Assembly: GCA_002716125.1 (NCBI GenBank)
Contig: PAZH01000060.1
Span: forward strand, 1-64,000
Direction of reading: 5' to 3'
Source of the DNA: Rhodospirillaceae bacterium
Lineage (GTDB): Bacteria; Pseudomonadota; Alphaproteobacteria; UBA8366
Length of the DNA: 64,000 nucleotides
Shown: positions 30,187 to 38,035 of the stretch, piece by piece
How positions within the stretch are numbered: position 1 is the first letter of the stretch
How the letters are laid out: each line of letters begins with the position of its first letter
Notes under the pieces: model-generated
Seen by the model: the letters and a program-made list of their open reading frames with translations, nothing else
Database searches by the model: none
What the model was told of the DNA's origin: nothing
Made by a program: the position numbers and the translations under genes

Positions 30187-30794
30187 CGGTTCGCTTTCTC
30201 GACCATTCGCTCGATTTCTTTCTTCACCAGCTCGTCAACCAACTCGGGTAGGTTCTTATCCAACCATTCGCGGAGTAACGGGCGAAGAAGTTCTTGCACC
30301 AATTCTTCAACCGTACGCCCCTGCCCTAATTGCATCCGGCCCGCGATAATACCGGCGAGTTGACCGAAAGCATCCACACCCGCTTGCGCGGTTGGGTCTG
30401 AAACAATTGTTTCGACCGGCTCCAATACGGGTTCAGGCTCGGGTTCTAACTCAAGCTCGTCCTCGTCTTCGTCCAACAGCTCGAGTTCGAATTCTTCTTC
30501 GTCGTCCTCGACGAGTTCAAGTTCATCTTCATCGTCTTCGATGTGCTCAAGCTCGTCTTCTTCCTCAAGTTCGAGTTCGACTTCAGGTTCGGGCTCCGGT
30601 TCAGGTTCGGGTTCAGGCTCGGGCTCTGGTTCGGGTTCAGGCTCGGGCTCAGGTTCAGGCTCTAACACGGGAGCTTCTGGAATCTCCAGCTCTTCCCCAG
30701 TTTCTTCCTGTTCCTCATCTTCGGAGATGATCTTTCGAATGGAGGCTAGAATCTCCTCCATCGAAGGTTCTTGTTGGCCGTCTTCCTCACTCAT
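30183..30794 (-). CDS. popZ: PopZ, polar organising protein (DUF2497)
   Basis: Alphaproteobacterial pole-organising scaffold that self-assembles and binds ParB and cell-cycle proteins. Both conserved ends are present: the N-terminal EPSMEEILASIRKIISED client-binding helix and the C-terminal oligomerisation helices (LLREWLDKNLPELVDELV, VKKEIERMVEK). The middle is a Pro/Glu/Asp linker with 13 uninterrupted Glu-Pro pairs followed by Asp/Glu/Leu-rich stretches. In Caulobacter this linker sets condensate fluidity. 203 residues. Lies 86 bases after tolC on the same strand. Confidence 0.93.
   Translation of the reverse strand: MSEEDGQQEPSMEEILASIRKIISEDEEQEETGEELEIPEAPVLEPEPEPEPEPEPEPEPEPEPEPEPEPEVELELEEEDELEHIEDDEDELELVEDDEEEFELELLDEDEDELELEPEPEPVLEPVETIVSDPTAQAGVDAFGQLAGIIAGRMQLGQGRTVEELVQELLRPLLREWLDKNLPELVDELVKKEIERMVEKANR
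30585..30662 (-). repeat. Hexamer tandem repeat coding for (Glu-Pro)13 in PopZ
   Basis: Thirteen consecutive 6-base units, each a Glu codon plus a Pro codon, varying only at third positions. The arrangement is a coding microsatellite in the disordered linker of PopZ and could change length by slippage without changing frame. Confidence 0.9.
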
Positions 30795-30880
30795 CGCCCA
30801 ACCTTTATATCAATAAACACAAAGGCACGTTTTAAAACCCAAGTGTTAATACTGTTATCTACATCACACAAGGGCAACTA

Positions 30881-32293
30881 TTATTTACCAAAACCATAAA
30901 TCTTGTCACGAACTTTATTATAATGTTCAAGTTCGTCATAATAATCGACATTCAAATTATATTCTTTTGCCGTCAATTTTCCTACTGCGGCCGCCAATTC
31001 AGTGGCAGCGACAAATTCATCCCGCTCCGCGCGAACGAGATTGACTTGTGCATCCAGTAACTCTTGTTCTGCATCCAGGACGTCCAAAACCGTCCGAGAC
31101 CCGACATTCGCTTCTTGTCTAACACCTTCGAGAGCAATCTCGCTGGATTTGATCTCGATCCGGAAAGCATCAATTCGAGCGCGGGCCGTCTCTAAATCTT
31201 CCCAGGCTGTTCTCGTTGCTTCAATTGCGACACGCCTTTGATCGTCATACTCAAGTCGACGTTGAGCCGCTTCTTGTTTCGCTTCTCGTACTCGAGACGA
31301 CACCGCACCTTGTTGGTAAATCGGAATAGTAAGCGTTGCGATGATTTGCGAGGTTTCGTTGGTGGAACCGCGGGAAGATTCATCTTCCGATTTTCTGAGG
31401 GAACCCTCTATATCCAAAGATGGCAGTAATTCGCCCTCCACTCTTCGGATGTTCTTCTTTGCCGCTTTCTCCACATATAACGCGGATAAAACACTTGGAT
31501 TCTTCTTCGTCGCAATTTCGATAGCATCCGCTTGCGTTTTAGGTAGCTCTAACGAAAACGACGGTGCATTAAGATCTGACGCAGCAGATCCGACCACCCT
31601 TTCAAAGTTCGTTGTCGAATTATCGAGGTCGCCTTCGGCTTGAATTCGATCGGCTTTAGCCCTTGCAACACGCGCTTCCGCTTGTGAAACGTCGGTGCGT
31701 GTCACTTCCCCAACAGAAAAACGGTCTTTTGTGGCTTCTAATTGGCGCTGCAATACGCGTTCGTTATTTTTCTGCAAATCCACAACGGCTTGATCGCGAA
31801 CGACGTTCATGTATGCGGTCGCAGCATCGAGTAATACGTCTTGCTCCACTTCGGCGAGCTCAGCGCGCCGCCACAAAACATCGAACTCCCGCTGCTCGGT
31901 TTCGGCTACCGTCCGTCCACCTGCGTAAATATTCTGCTCAACGGAAATCTCACCCGATCTCGGTTTTCGGAGACCGCGCGATCCCGTAAACTCATTCGAG
32001 TTCTCTAAGCGGCTATAACCAGCCGAAGTATTGAACTCAACATTTGGACGCCATCCCGAAATCGCCTGATTTACCGTTTCGTCCGTCGCGCGAAGTTCCG
32101 CGCGCGCAGCTTGTAAACCCGGGTTCGTGAGATAAGCGTTCGCCAACGCTTCTTCTAATGATTGGCCGCTCGCCGAGGTTGCCGCTAGCACCGCAGTGCA
32201 GCAAAACGCCGAAACAATAATCTTTTGCCGAATCACAGACCGGCTGGTTGCGGTCTTACGCTCGAAATTTCTAAACATACGCTCGTTCGACAT
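30881..32293 (-). CDS. tolC: TolC-family outer membrane efflux protein
   Basis: Outer-membrane channel of type I secretion and multidrug efflux. A signal peptide ends near ATSASG-QS (about residue 43), followed by two repeats of the OEP fold. LEEALANAYLTNPGLQAARAE is the typical N-terminal helix, and RTVLDVLDAEQELLDAQVNLV the second-repeat signature (quoted in part). 470 residues. Neighbours PCMT-like upstream and popZ downstream are the usual alphaproteobacterial setting. Confidence 0.92.
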   Translation of the reverse strand: MSNERMFRNFERKTATSRSVIRQKIIVSAFCCTAVLAATSASGQSLEEALANAYLTNPGLQAARAELRATDETVNQAISGWRPNVEFNTSAGYSRLENSNEFTGSRGLRKPRSGEISVEQNIYAGGRTVAETEQREFDVLWRRAELAEVEQDVLLDAATAYMNVVRDQAVVDLQKNNERVLQRQLEATKDRFSVGEVTRTDVSQAEARVARAKADRIQAEGDLDNSTTNFERVVGSAASDLNAPSFSLELPKTQADAIEIATKKNPSVLSALYVEKAAKKNIRRVEGELLPSLDIEGSLRKSEDESSRGSTNETSQIIATLTIPIYQQGAVSSRVREAKQEAAQRRLEYDDQRRVAIEATRTAWEDLETARARIDAFRIEIKSSEIALEGVRQEANVGSRTVLDVLDAEQELLDAQVNLVRAERDEFVAATELAAAVGKLTAKEYNLNVDYYDELEHYNKVRDKIYGFGK

Positions 32294-32427
32294 GATTTCG
32301 TTGACGCCCTTGCTGGAATTAGAGGTCCTGTATCACCTCTAATCTTGCCCCAGATGCCAAGTAACAATCCGGGAATTGCACATTCACTTCACTATAAAAA
32401 TACACAATATCTAGCAACGGGAAACAA

Positions 32428-33081
32428 TTAAAATACAAATCCTTGTTCTTTATCGAATTCTGGGAGCAATCCGACCGTAATATCAAAGATTCCACGGCTC
32501 GAAACACTGTGATCAAGTTTAATATACAATGTCGCACGTCCGATTCCGTCTCCCGAGTCGACGATTCCAACCAATCTTCCGCCGACAGAGAGCTGGTTAA
32601 ACAACTCATCCGGGATATCGGACACCATGCCATCGATAAAGATAACGTCGTACGGGCTTTCTTTCTCCCAACCGCGCCTTAATTCCCCCTCGACGAGCAC
32701 GGCATTGTCAAAACTAAGTTCTGAAAACAGCTCCCCTGCTGTCTTGCAGCAGGCCGGATCACTCTCCAAGGCGATAACCGAATCAGCCAGCTGAGCGAGA
32801 ACCGATACGGCGTATCCGGTCCCGGCACCGACGCATAAAACAGCGTCTTCAGCTTTAATCTCCGCTTCCTGAACGAGGCGCGCGACAGCCATAGGAGCCA
32901 TCAAGCATCGACCAGCAGCGCACGGAATATCCACATCAGCATATGCGAATTCTTCCTTACCTGACGGGACAAACCTTTCACGTGGAATACTCCCCATCGC
33001 ATCCAATATGCGCCTGTCGGTGATTTTGTTCGTACGGAGTTGGCACTCGATCATATTCTCACGAGCGGCGACAAAATCCAT
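32428..33081 (-). CDS. PCMT-like methyltransferase-fold protein
   Basis: A second member of the protein-isoaspartate methyltransferase family, 217 residues. The N-terminus (MIECQLRTNKITDRRILDAM) and SAM region VLCVGAGTGYAVSVLAQL match the group found beside tolC in alphaproteobacteria. The active-site loop that reads VSQP in the true Pcm at 12,241-12,873 reads CLMAP here, so isoaspartate repair is doubtful. The role is unknown. It may be cotranscribed with tolC across a 134-base gap. Confidence 0.85.
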   Translation of the reverse strand: MDFVAARENMIECQLRTNKITDRRILDAMGSIPRERFVPSGKEEFAYADVDIPCAAGRCLMAPMAVARLVQEAEIKAEDAVLCVGAGTGYAVSVLAQLADSVIALESDPACCKTAGELFSELSFDNAVLVEGELRRGWEKESPYDVIFIDGMVSDIPDELFNQLSVGGRLVGIVDSGDGIGRATLYIKLDHSVSSRGIFDITVGLLPEFDKEQGFVF

Positions 33082-33183
33082 ATCTAAGAAACTCCAATGA
33101 ATACGCTACTTTGGGGCGCCAAAATCTAACGGCTCATCGGTTATATATCGACCGGAACTCGAACACAATCATACTAGCGGCAC

Positions 33184-33210
33184 GGCGTCGCTTGACCCTT
33201 CCGCGACGCC
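33184..33210. repeat. Perfect 8-base inverted repeat around the tRNA-Cys -35 box
   Basis: GGCGTCGC and GCGACGCC flank an 11-base loop that contains the predicted -35 hexamer TTGACC. There is no T run after it, so it is not a typical terminator. It could bind a protein or act as a hairpin ending upstream readthrough. Confidence 0.5.
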
Positions 33211-33220
33211 CGCTTATACC
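33192..33220 (+). promoter_or_regulatory. Predicted sigma-70 promoter of tRNA-Cys
   Basis: TTGACC (33192-33197) and TATACC (33215-33220) are spaced by 17 bases. Predicted start of transcription is about 30 bases before the tRNA 5' end. Confidence 0.65.
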
Positions 33221-33257
33221 ACGCATCTCCGCAGCGCGAGGCAAATGCCCGCTTCGA

Positions 33258-33331
33258 GGTCCGGTGGCAGAGTGGTTATGCGGAGGACTGCAAATCCTTA
33301 TACGTCGGTTCGATTCCGGCCCGGACCTCCA
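33258..33331 (+). tRNA. tRNA-Cys (anticodon GCA)
   Basis: Acceptor arms GGTCCGG and CCGGACC pair fully. The anticodon loop reads CTGCAAA (GCA), the T loop TTCGATT is present, and the discriminator base is T, the known identity base for Cys. The 3' CCA is encoded. 74 bases. Confidence 0.97.
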
Positions 33332-33441
33332 CTTTTCTAACCACATCCCATTCGAAAACGTTTTTGCGAATTGAGATAGATCAATGTGCGCCTCAAAGGG
33401 GCATGCAATATTTCGAACGTCCCAAGACCCCTCCATGCGCC

Positions 33442-33486
33442 AAACCGGGGCCGTGCCGTTTAATCGGCTCGGCCCCGGTTTCATTT
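33442..33486 (+). terminator. Strong hairpin, probable terminator of the tRNA-Cys transcript
   Basis: The 12-base-pair perfect stem AAACCGGGGCCG / CGGCCCCGGTTT continues, after one T-T mismatch, into GCCG / CGGC with a 6-base loop. It ends in TTTCATTT, a short imperfect T tract. It lies between the two tRNA genes. Confidence 0.7.
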
Positions 33487-33516
33487 CTCACTGCAACAAC
33501 TCCTTGAACGAACGCT

Positions 33517-33544
33517 TTGCAACGACGAACGCTTTTGGTATAAG
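33517..33544 (+). promoter_or_regulatory. Predicted sigma-70 promoter of tRNA-Asn
   Basis: TTGCAA (33517-33522) and TATAAG (33539-33544) are spaced by 16 bases, about 28 bases upstream of the tRNA. With the hairpin at 33442-33486 it makes the two tRNAs separate units. Confidence 0.5.
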
Positions 33545-33572
33545 CCGCCCTCATCGGCTTTCGCCGTGCTGA

Positions 33573-33648
33573 TCCGCGGTAGCTCAGTTGGTAGAGCAGG
33601 TGGCTGTTAACCACCCTGTCGCAGGTTCGAGTCCTGCCCGCGGAGCCA
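33573..33648 (+). tRNA. tRNA-Asn (anticodon GTT)
   Basis: Acceptor arms TCCGCGG and CCGCGGA pair fully. The D arm has GCTCAGTTGGTAGAGC, the anticodon loop is CTGTTAA (GTT), the T loop is TTCGAGT, and the discriminator is G with an encoded CCA. 76 bases. Confidence 0.98.
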
Positions 33649-33656
33649 ATAAAATC

Positions 33657-33690
33657 AAGAGGTTGAGCCTAGTCGGCTTGACCTCTTTTT
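33657..33690 (+). terminator. Rho-independent terminator after tRNA-Asn
   Basis: A 13-pair stem (11 Watson-Crick pairs and two G-T wobbles), left arm AAGAGGTTGAGCC and right arm GGCTTGACCTCTT, with a 5-base loop and a TTTTT tail, 8 bases after the tRNA. The rest of the gap up to 33949 shows no gene. Confidence 0.85.
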
Positions 33691-33949
33691 CTTTGAATTG
33701 CAGCTATCAAGCTGAAAGTTGCCACGCGTTGGTTCGCCGTAGTCCGAAACGGTCGAATCGCCTAAGGGCACGTCGACTGAATTTTGCGATCGCCGAATTC
33801 GTGCTAGGTTTCTCCCGAGAAGTTCTGACGAGATGGCCTCGACTAAAACAGTCGGCTCACATTGCTCGCGGGAAATGGAAGCCTCAAAATCTGTTTCCCC
33901 TTACGCCATTGATCATTTGCGGGCTGCGTTGGACCGAAAGGATAACATC

Positions 33950-34861
33950 ATGAGCATTCGAGTTCGTGAGCTTAGCGAGGCGTTGGGCGCCGAAGTTTTA
34001 GATTTTGATCCAAGCGTGCCAATGGATACGGCAACCGCCCGCGAAGTACGCGAAATTTGGTTACAATACGGTATCTTGCTTTTCCGTGGCGTAGATTGGA
34101 CACTGGCTCAGCATATCGCTTTCACCGAAAGTTTCGGCGAACTTCACATAATGCCCCGACTCGCCACTGAAGTTCCCGTAAACCTTCAACAACACCCGGA
34201 AATTTTCGTTGTCTCCAATATCGAAAAAGACGGAAAACCGATTGGCGTAAAACGTGCCGGATGGGGATGGCACAGCGACGGCGAAGACAAACGCGTCCCG
34301 AACATGGCGTCTATGCTCTACGGGATCAAAACGCCGGAAGTCGGCGGCGACACCGGCTTCGCAAGTACGTACCGTGCGTATGATGCGCTCCCCCCAAAAA
34401 CCAAAGAACGTCTCGATGGTAAGCTCGCGAGGTTCAGCCGGGTAGAAATGCACCTCGTCAATTATCCGAATCTACCGCCGCTTACCGAAGCAGAAAAACG
34501 CGATCGCCCGTATGTCTGGCATCCTGTTGTCCGCACACATCCCGAAACCCAGCGAAAATGTCTTTATATTGGCCGCTGGGCGGTCGAAATCGAGGGAATT
34601 CCCGGCGACGAAGGTCGCGAATTGATCGATGACCTTACGGCTCATATTTCAAAACCGGAATTCACATATATCCATAAATGGCGACCGGGCGACGTCGTGT
34701 TCTGGGATAACCGCTGTACTCAACATTGCGCAATTCCGTATGACGACAGCAAGGAAGATCGCTATATGCTCCGTACGACCTTGGAAGGCGATACGCCCTT
34801 CCATTTGGCCGAGGACGGAAGACGGGTCGAAAGCTTCTTAGTCTCGCCCCTTGAGGTATAG
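33950..34861 (+). CDS. TauD/TfdA-family Fe(II)/2-oxoglutarate dioxygenase
   Basis: Non-heme iron dioxygenase of 303 residues. The iron triad is visible: His 108 and Asp 110 in WGWHSDGED, and the distal His in NRCTQHCAIPY; the 2-oxoglutarate Arg is in MLRTTLEGD. I chose the ATG at 33950 with AAAGGA 7 bases upstream; the longer frame from 33833 has no support. The family acts on taurine, alkyl sulfates, chlorophenoxy acids and other acids; the true substrate is not indicated. A relic of an RraA-like gene follows it, so the two may once have formed a catabolic operon. Confidence 0.88.
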   Translation: MSIRVRELSEALGAEVLDFDPSVPMDTATAREVREIWLQYGILLFRGVDWTLAQHIAFTESFGELHIMPRLATEVPVNLQQHPEIFVVSNIEKDGKPIGVKRAGWGWHSDGEDKRVPNMASMLYGIKTPEVGGDTGFASTYRAYDALPPKTKERLDGKLARFSRVEMHLVNYPNLPPLTEAEKRDRPYVWHPVVRTHPETQRKCLYIGRWAVEIEGIPGDEGRELIDDLTAHISKPEFTYIHKWRPGDVVFWDNRCTQHCAIPYDDSKEDRYMLRTTLEGDTPFHLAEDGRRVESFLVSPLEV

Positions 34862-34927
34862 ATCCGACCAAAACCTCAGCTTCCTGCCGACTATTTGATG
34901 CGTTGACGCTCCGAAAGGCAGCTGCCC

Positions 34928-35133
34928 ATGCCGTATGTGATCAAGGATATGCCCGATCAAGTATCCTCGACCCTTGTAGCGAAATGTGCCTTGGTGGAAA
35001 CGGCAACGATTGAGCACTGACGAAAAGCCAAGGTGAGCCAGAAACGTAAAGTCGCCTGTCAAAGGGCGAACGTTTGGGTGAAATTTTAGATGCTTCCGCA
35101 AAGGTTGCGGCACGTTTCGCGCAAAACGACTAG
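34928..35133 (+). pseudogene. Relic of an RraA-family gene (internally deleted)
   Basis: From ATG 34928 (AAAGG 9 bases upstream) the frame reads MPYVIKDMPDQVSSTLVAK and then VETATIEH before a stop at 35018-35020. This looks like the N-terminus of RraA/4-hydroxy-4-methyl-2-oxoglutarate aldolase proteins (typical ...VETATIGHFR). In another frame, bases 35050-35133 read SRLSKGERLGEILDASAKV, which resembles the family's C-terminus. About 150 central codons are absent. Family matches are from memory. A 91-codon frame on the other strand is an overlap shadow. Confidence 0.5.
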
Positions 35134-35149
35134 CTTGCGCTAAGTCGGC

Positions 35150-35578
35150 CTAATCATTCGCCCAGCGCGCAACAGAACGCAGCATTGCGCTTAATCGCGC
35201 GCGCGTCATTTGCCGCGGAATCCCCATATAGGCGTTCACAAGCTCGACCAATTCGGGATCATTTAGGTCGGGTCCATCCGGTTCGCCAATTTCAGCATCT
35301 AGCCCATCAAAGAAGTACTCGACCGGCACGCCCAATATTTCACACAAATCATGCAGGCGGCTCGCAGAGATTCTATTCATGCCCCGCTCGTATTTTTGCA
35401 CCTGCTGAAAGGTGACGCCCAAACGATCCGCAACGGCGGTTTGACTCAGACCGAGCTCTTGCCGGCGCGTCCGGAACATAGAACCAACATGATTGTCAAC
35501 GCGTTCCGCATTGGCTCGCATGGTTGCATCATCTTCGGAAATGTGGCGCCGTTTCTCGGCAGCAGGGGCAGTTGGCAC
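35150..35578 (-). CDS. XRE-family HTH transcriptional regulator
   Basis: A 142-residue regulator with one helix-turn-helix: RRQELGLSQTAVADRLGVT then FQQVQKYERGMNRISASRL, followed by a region matching LCEILGVPVEYFFDGL. The N-terminal 35 residues are polar. This is the widely conserved short alphaproteobacterial XRE type, not a phage CI with a peptidase domain. Start is either the GTG at 35578 or an ATG at 35521. It is divergent from the broken HTH gene at 35712, and both may respond to sites in the 133-base AT-rich gap. Confidence 0.88.
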   Translation of the reverse strand: MPTAPAAEKRRHISEDDATMRANAERVDNHVGSMFRTRRQELGLSQTAVADRLGVTFQQVQKYERGMNRISASRLHDLCEILGVPVEYFFDGLDAEIGEPDGPDLNDPELVELVNAYMGIPRQMTRARLSAMLRSVARWAND

Positions 35579-35618
35579 GTCGTTATCTCACTTATGATAG
35601 GTTATAGTTCGACGTATA

Positions 35619-35632
35619 GATCATTTTTGATC
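35619..35632. promoter_or_regulatory. Operator-like palindrome between divergent HTH genes
   Basis: GATCA TTTT TGATC, a perfect 5-base palindrome with a 4-base spacer. Its position just upstream of the -35 box of the rightward gene and 41 bases from the leftward start fits an operator, but nothing else supports it. Confidence 0.3.
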
Positions 35633-35648
35633 GGTATGCATGAAATTT

Positions 35649-35678
35649 TTGCACGTTAACTTTAAATTTTGCTATAAT
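35649..35678 (+). promoter_or_regulatory. Predicted sigma-70 promoter of the broken HTH gene
   Basis: TTGCAC (35649-35654) and a perfect TATAAT (35673-35678), spaced by 18 bases in AT-rich DNA. The start codon follows 33 bases after the -10 box. Confidence 0.6.
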
Positions 35679-35711
35679 TAAACGGTTAGATTGCATTTGT
35701 GGTACTGGTGT

Positions 35712-36170
35712 ATGTCAAAAATGAGCAATAGTCCCGTAAAAGCATTGGCGGAACTTATTAGAACCGTTGCAGATCTCTATCTAACGCGCGAGGCAGCTGC
35801 CGAAAGCGCAGGCGTTAGCTATCCGCAGCTGAACCGGTATCTGACGGGTCGCACCAAGATTTCTCTTATCGTTGCCTTACGGTTGGCAGAACCCCACGGA
35901 ATCTCGATGGATTGGCTCGCTACAGGCGATGGCGCGATGTACGCAAATGTCGAAACGCCGAACCAAGAACAAACGATCCGATAAATCCGACACGTCTCCA
36001 ATCAAGTAGACGATATATTAGCCGCGGACGGCTTATCGATTGAGCCCCGAAAAAGGCAGGATTTAATACTCACAATCTACGATATGGACTCGAAGCGACA
36101 AGACCGAGAAGACGATGAGATCGACGTGAACCGCTATAGCGATGTCATCCGGCTCGTCGCACGTCGATAA
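35712..36170 (+). pseudogene. Phage-repressor-type HTH gene broken by an in-frame TAA
   Basis: The frame from ATG 35712 encodes 90 residues up to TAA at 35982-35984. These hold a repressor-like HTH (AAAESAGVSYPQLNRYLTG) and the typical following motif GISMDWLATGDGAMY. The same frame then stays open for another 61 codons to TAA at 36168-36170. That part reads ILAADGLSIEPRKRQDLIL..., which looks like the usual C-terminal helix of such regulators. So one original gene of about 152 codons appears to have gained one stop. The 90-residue product could still bind DNA. A TTG at 35691 is a less likely start. The short gap from 36171 to 36320 shows no gene. Confidence 0.7.
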
Positions 36171-36320
36171 GCGGGTTCCAGTTCCAAAATACGATCACAA
36201 ACGCTTCTAGACGATAATAGATGAACGCGAAGATGGCGTTTGTCGTCTCTTGGCGTATTTACATTACGGGTTAACTGATCCGGCGACGGATAATAGCTGC
36301 ACGATGCAAGGGAGAGAGAC

Positions 36321-37934
36321 ATGCGTGGCACAATAATGGACTACCCGCTCACGCTACCTACGATCTTAGAACATGCCGGTCGATTGCATGGTGATCAGGA
36401 AATCGTTTCGCGCCACCCAGACAAATCGATTCACCGCTACACGTTCGCTGACTTTTATCGACGCTCCAGACAATTGGCCGAAGCCTTGCTCCAAGCCGGA
36501 TTGAAACCTGGCGACCGTGTTGGGACCCTTTGCTGGAACCACGCGGAACATTTGGAGATGTATTTCGGCGTCCCTTGCGCCGGCGGCGTGCTTCACACGC
36601 TAAACCTTCGGCTGCATGCAGACGAACTCGCTTACATCGTCAATCATGCCGACGATCGCTTCTTAATTGTCGACGACGATCTACTTCCTATTCTGGAAGG
36701 CTTTAAGGAGAAGGTGTCATTCGAGAGAATCTTCGTTGTTCGCCATGGCAACGACCCGCTTCCTGAGGGAATGGAAGACTATGAGGATCTACTGACCGCG
36801 GCGGAAGGCACATTCGTATATCCAGAGATCGAGGAAACCGCCGCATGTGGAATGTGTTATACATCCGGCACGACCGGGCGTCCGAAAGGTGTTGCGTATA
36901 GTCATAGAGGTGTCGTTCTACATACATTATCCGCTGCTGTTCCGGATGTTTTCGGGCTTTCGATGCGGGATTGTATTCTTCCGATTGTCCCAATGTTCCA
37001 TGCAAACGCATGGGGCATGCCGACGACCGCCGTTATGACGGGTTCAAAAATCGTCTTTACCGGCCCTCATATGGACCACGAGAGCGTTCTCGAATTGCTC
37101 GAGTCGGAGAATGTAACGCTGACCGGCGGTGTGCCGACAGTGTGGCTTCCCGTTGTAGATGCGTTGAAGAAAGAACCGGAGCGATGGAAACTTAAGAAGG
37201 GAATGAAATTCGTTATCGGCGGATCGGCCGCGCCGGAAGCGATGATCCGGGACTTCGACAACATGGGATATCAAGTGATCCATGCATGGGGAATGACCGA
37301 AATGACGCCGATCGGGACAACCGGTGTTCCCAAACCTGCATTCGATTCAATGAGTAAAGATGAACAATTCGCCACTCTGGCGAAACAAGGCATCCCCTTG
37401 CCCTTCGTTGAAATCCGAATAATGGGCGATGATGGACTGGCGCCATGGGACGGCAACACCATGGGCGAACTACAGGTTCGCGGACCTTGGATCGCCGACT
37501 CGTACTACAATCCAGACGATCCGATCTTCAGTTGGACGGAAGATGGATGGTTCCGGACCGGCGATGTCGTGACCGTCGACAAGGAAGGTTATGTGAAGAT
37601 CACCGATCGCACGAAAGATCTCATCAAATCGGGCGGCGAATGGATCAGTTCCGTCGACGTTGAAAATGCGTTGATGGGCCATCCACAAATCAAGGAAGCT
37701 GCTGTCATCGCAATGCCGCATGAAAAGTGGGTGGAGCGCCCGCTCGCCTGCGTTGTCCTTGAAGAGAACGCAGCGCTATCGCCCGACGATGTGCGCGAAT
37801 TTCTATCGCAAAAATTTGCCAAATGGTGGCTGCCTGACGCGGTCGAATTTATCGACGAAGTGCCACGAACGTCGACCGGCAAATTTCAGAAACTAGCGCT
37901 TCGTGAAAGGTTTAGCGCGTATCGATCGAATTAA
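36321..37934 (+). CDS. Fatty-acyl-CoA ligase (AMP-binding)
   Basis: Adenylate-forming enzyme of 537 residues that activates a fatty or related acid to its CoA ester. The P-loop YTSGTTGRPKG is near residue 180, the A5 motif HAWGMTEMTPIG near residue 318, A7-A8 GWFRTGD and KDLIKSGGEWIS, and the catalytic Lys in PRTSTGKFQK near the C-terminus. GAGAGA precedes the ATG. It resembles medium/long-chain acyl-CoA ligases (AlkK type). It converges with the acyl-CoA dehydrogenase gene, suggesting fatty-acid breakdown. Confidence 0.93.
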   Translation: MRGTIMDYPLTLPTILEHAGRLHGDQEIVSRHPDKSIHRYTFADFYRRSRQLAEALLQAGLKPGDRVGTLCWNHAEHLEMYFGVPCAGGVLHTLNLRLHADELAYIVNHADDRFLIVDDDLLPILEGFKEKVSFERIFVVRHGNDPLPEGMEDYEDLLTAAEGTFVYPEIEETAACGMCYTSGTTGRPKGVAYSHRGVVLHTLSAAVPDVFGLSMRDCILPIVPMFHANAWGMPTTAVMTGSKIVFTGPHMDHESVLELLESENVTLTGGVPTVWLPVVDALKKEPERWKLKKGMKFVIGGSAAPEAMIRDFDNMGYQVIHAWGMTEMTPIGTTGVPKPAFDSMSKDEQFATLAKQGIPLPFVEIRIMGDDGLAPWDGNTMGELQVRGPWIADSYYNPDDPIFSWTEDGWFRTGDVVTVDKEGYVKITDRTKDLIKSGGEWISSVDVENALMGHPQIKEAAVIAMPHEKWVERPLACVVLEENAALSPDDVREFLSQKFAKWWLPDAVEFIDEVPRTSTGKFQKLALRERFSAYRSN

Positions 37935-38035
37935 TGTGACGGCCACATTCACGAGTAGAATTCGCTTGAGCGAGAATTCGTTTGAATTCGAGGCCGTAAC
38001 GACGCGGGGAACGTATTCTCGCTCCCCTGTCTCGC

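Noticed and set aside
30585-30662. Regular short repeats that might suggest a CRISPR array
   Set aside because: The unit is 6 bases with no spacers and codes for PopZ. No CRISPR-like array was seen anywhere in the window.
30541-30816. Forward frame with a Ser-Gly repeat opposite popZ
   Set aside because: It is the antisense reading of the PopZ Glu-Pro hexamers; PopZ has both conserved ends.
33573-33648. tRNA-Asn as the attachment site of an integrated element, given the broken genes downstream
   Set aside because: I saw no copy of the tRNA 3' end downstream to about 36.3 kb and no integrase gene.
34838-35113. 91-codon frame on the reverse strand after the TauD gene
   Set aside because: It overlaps the TauD end and is antisense to the RraA-like relic, with no ribosome site or family pattern.
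35150-35984. The two divergent HTH genes as a toxin-antitoxin or phage switch
   Set aside because: No toxin gene is adjacent, the leftward gene is a common chromosomal XRE type, and the rightward one is broken.
37958-37990. Three copies of GAATTCG after the acyl-CoA ligase gene
   Set aside because: Spacing is irregular, they are not symmetrical, and no role can be argued from them.
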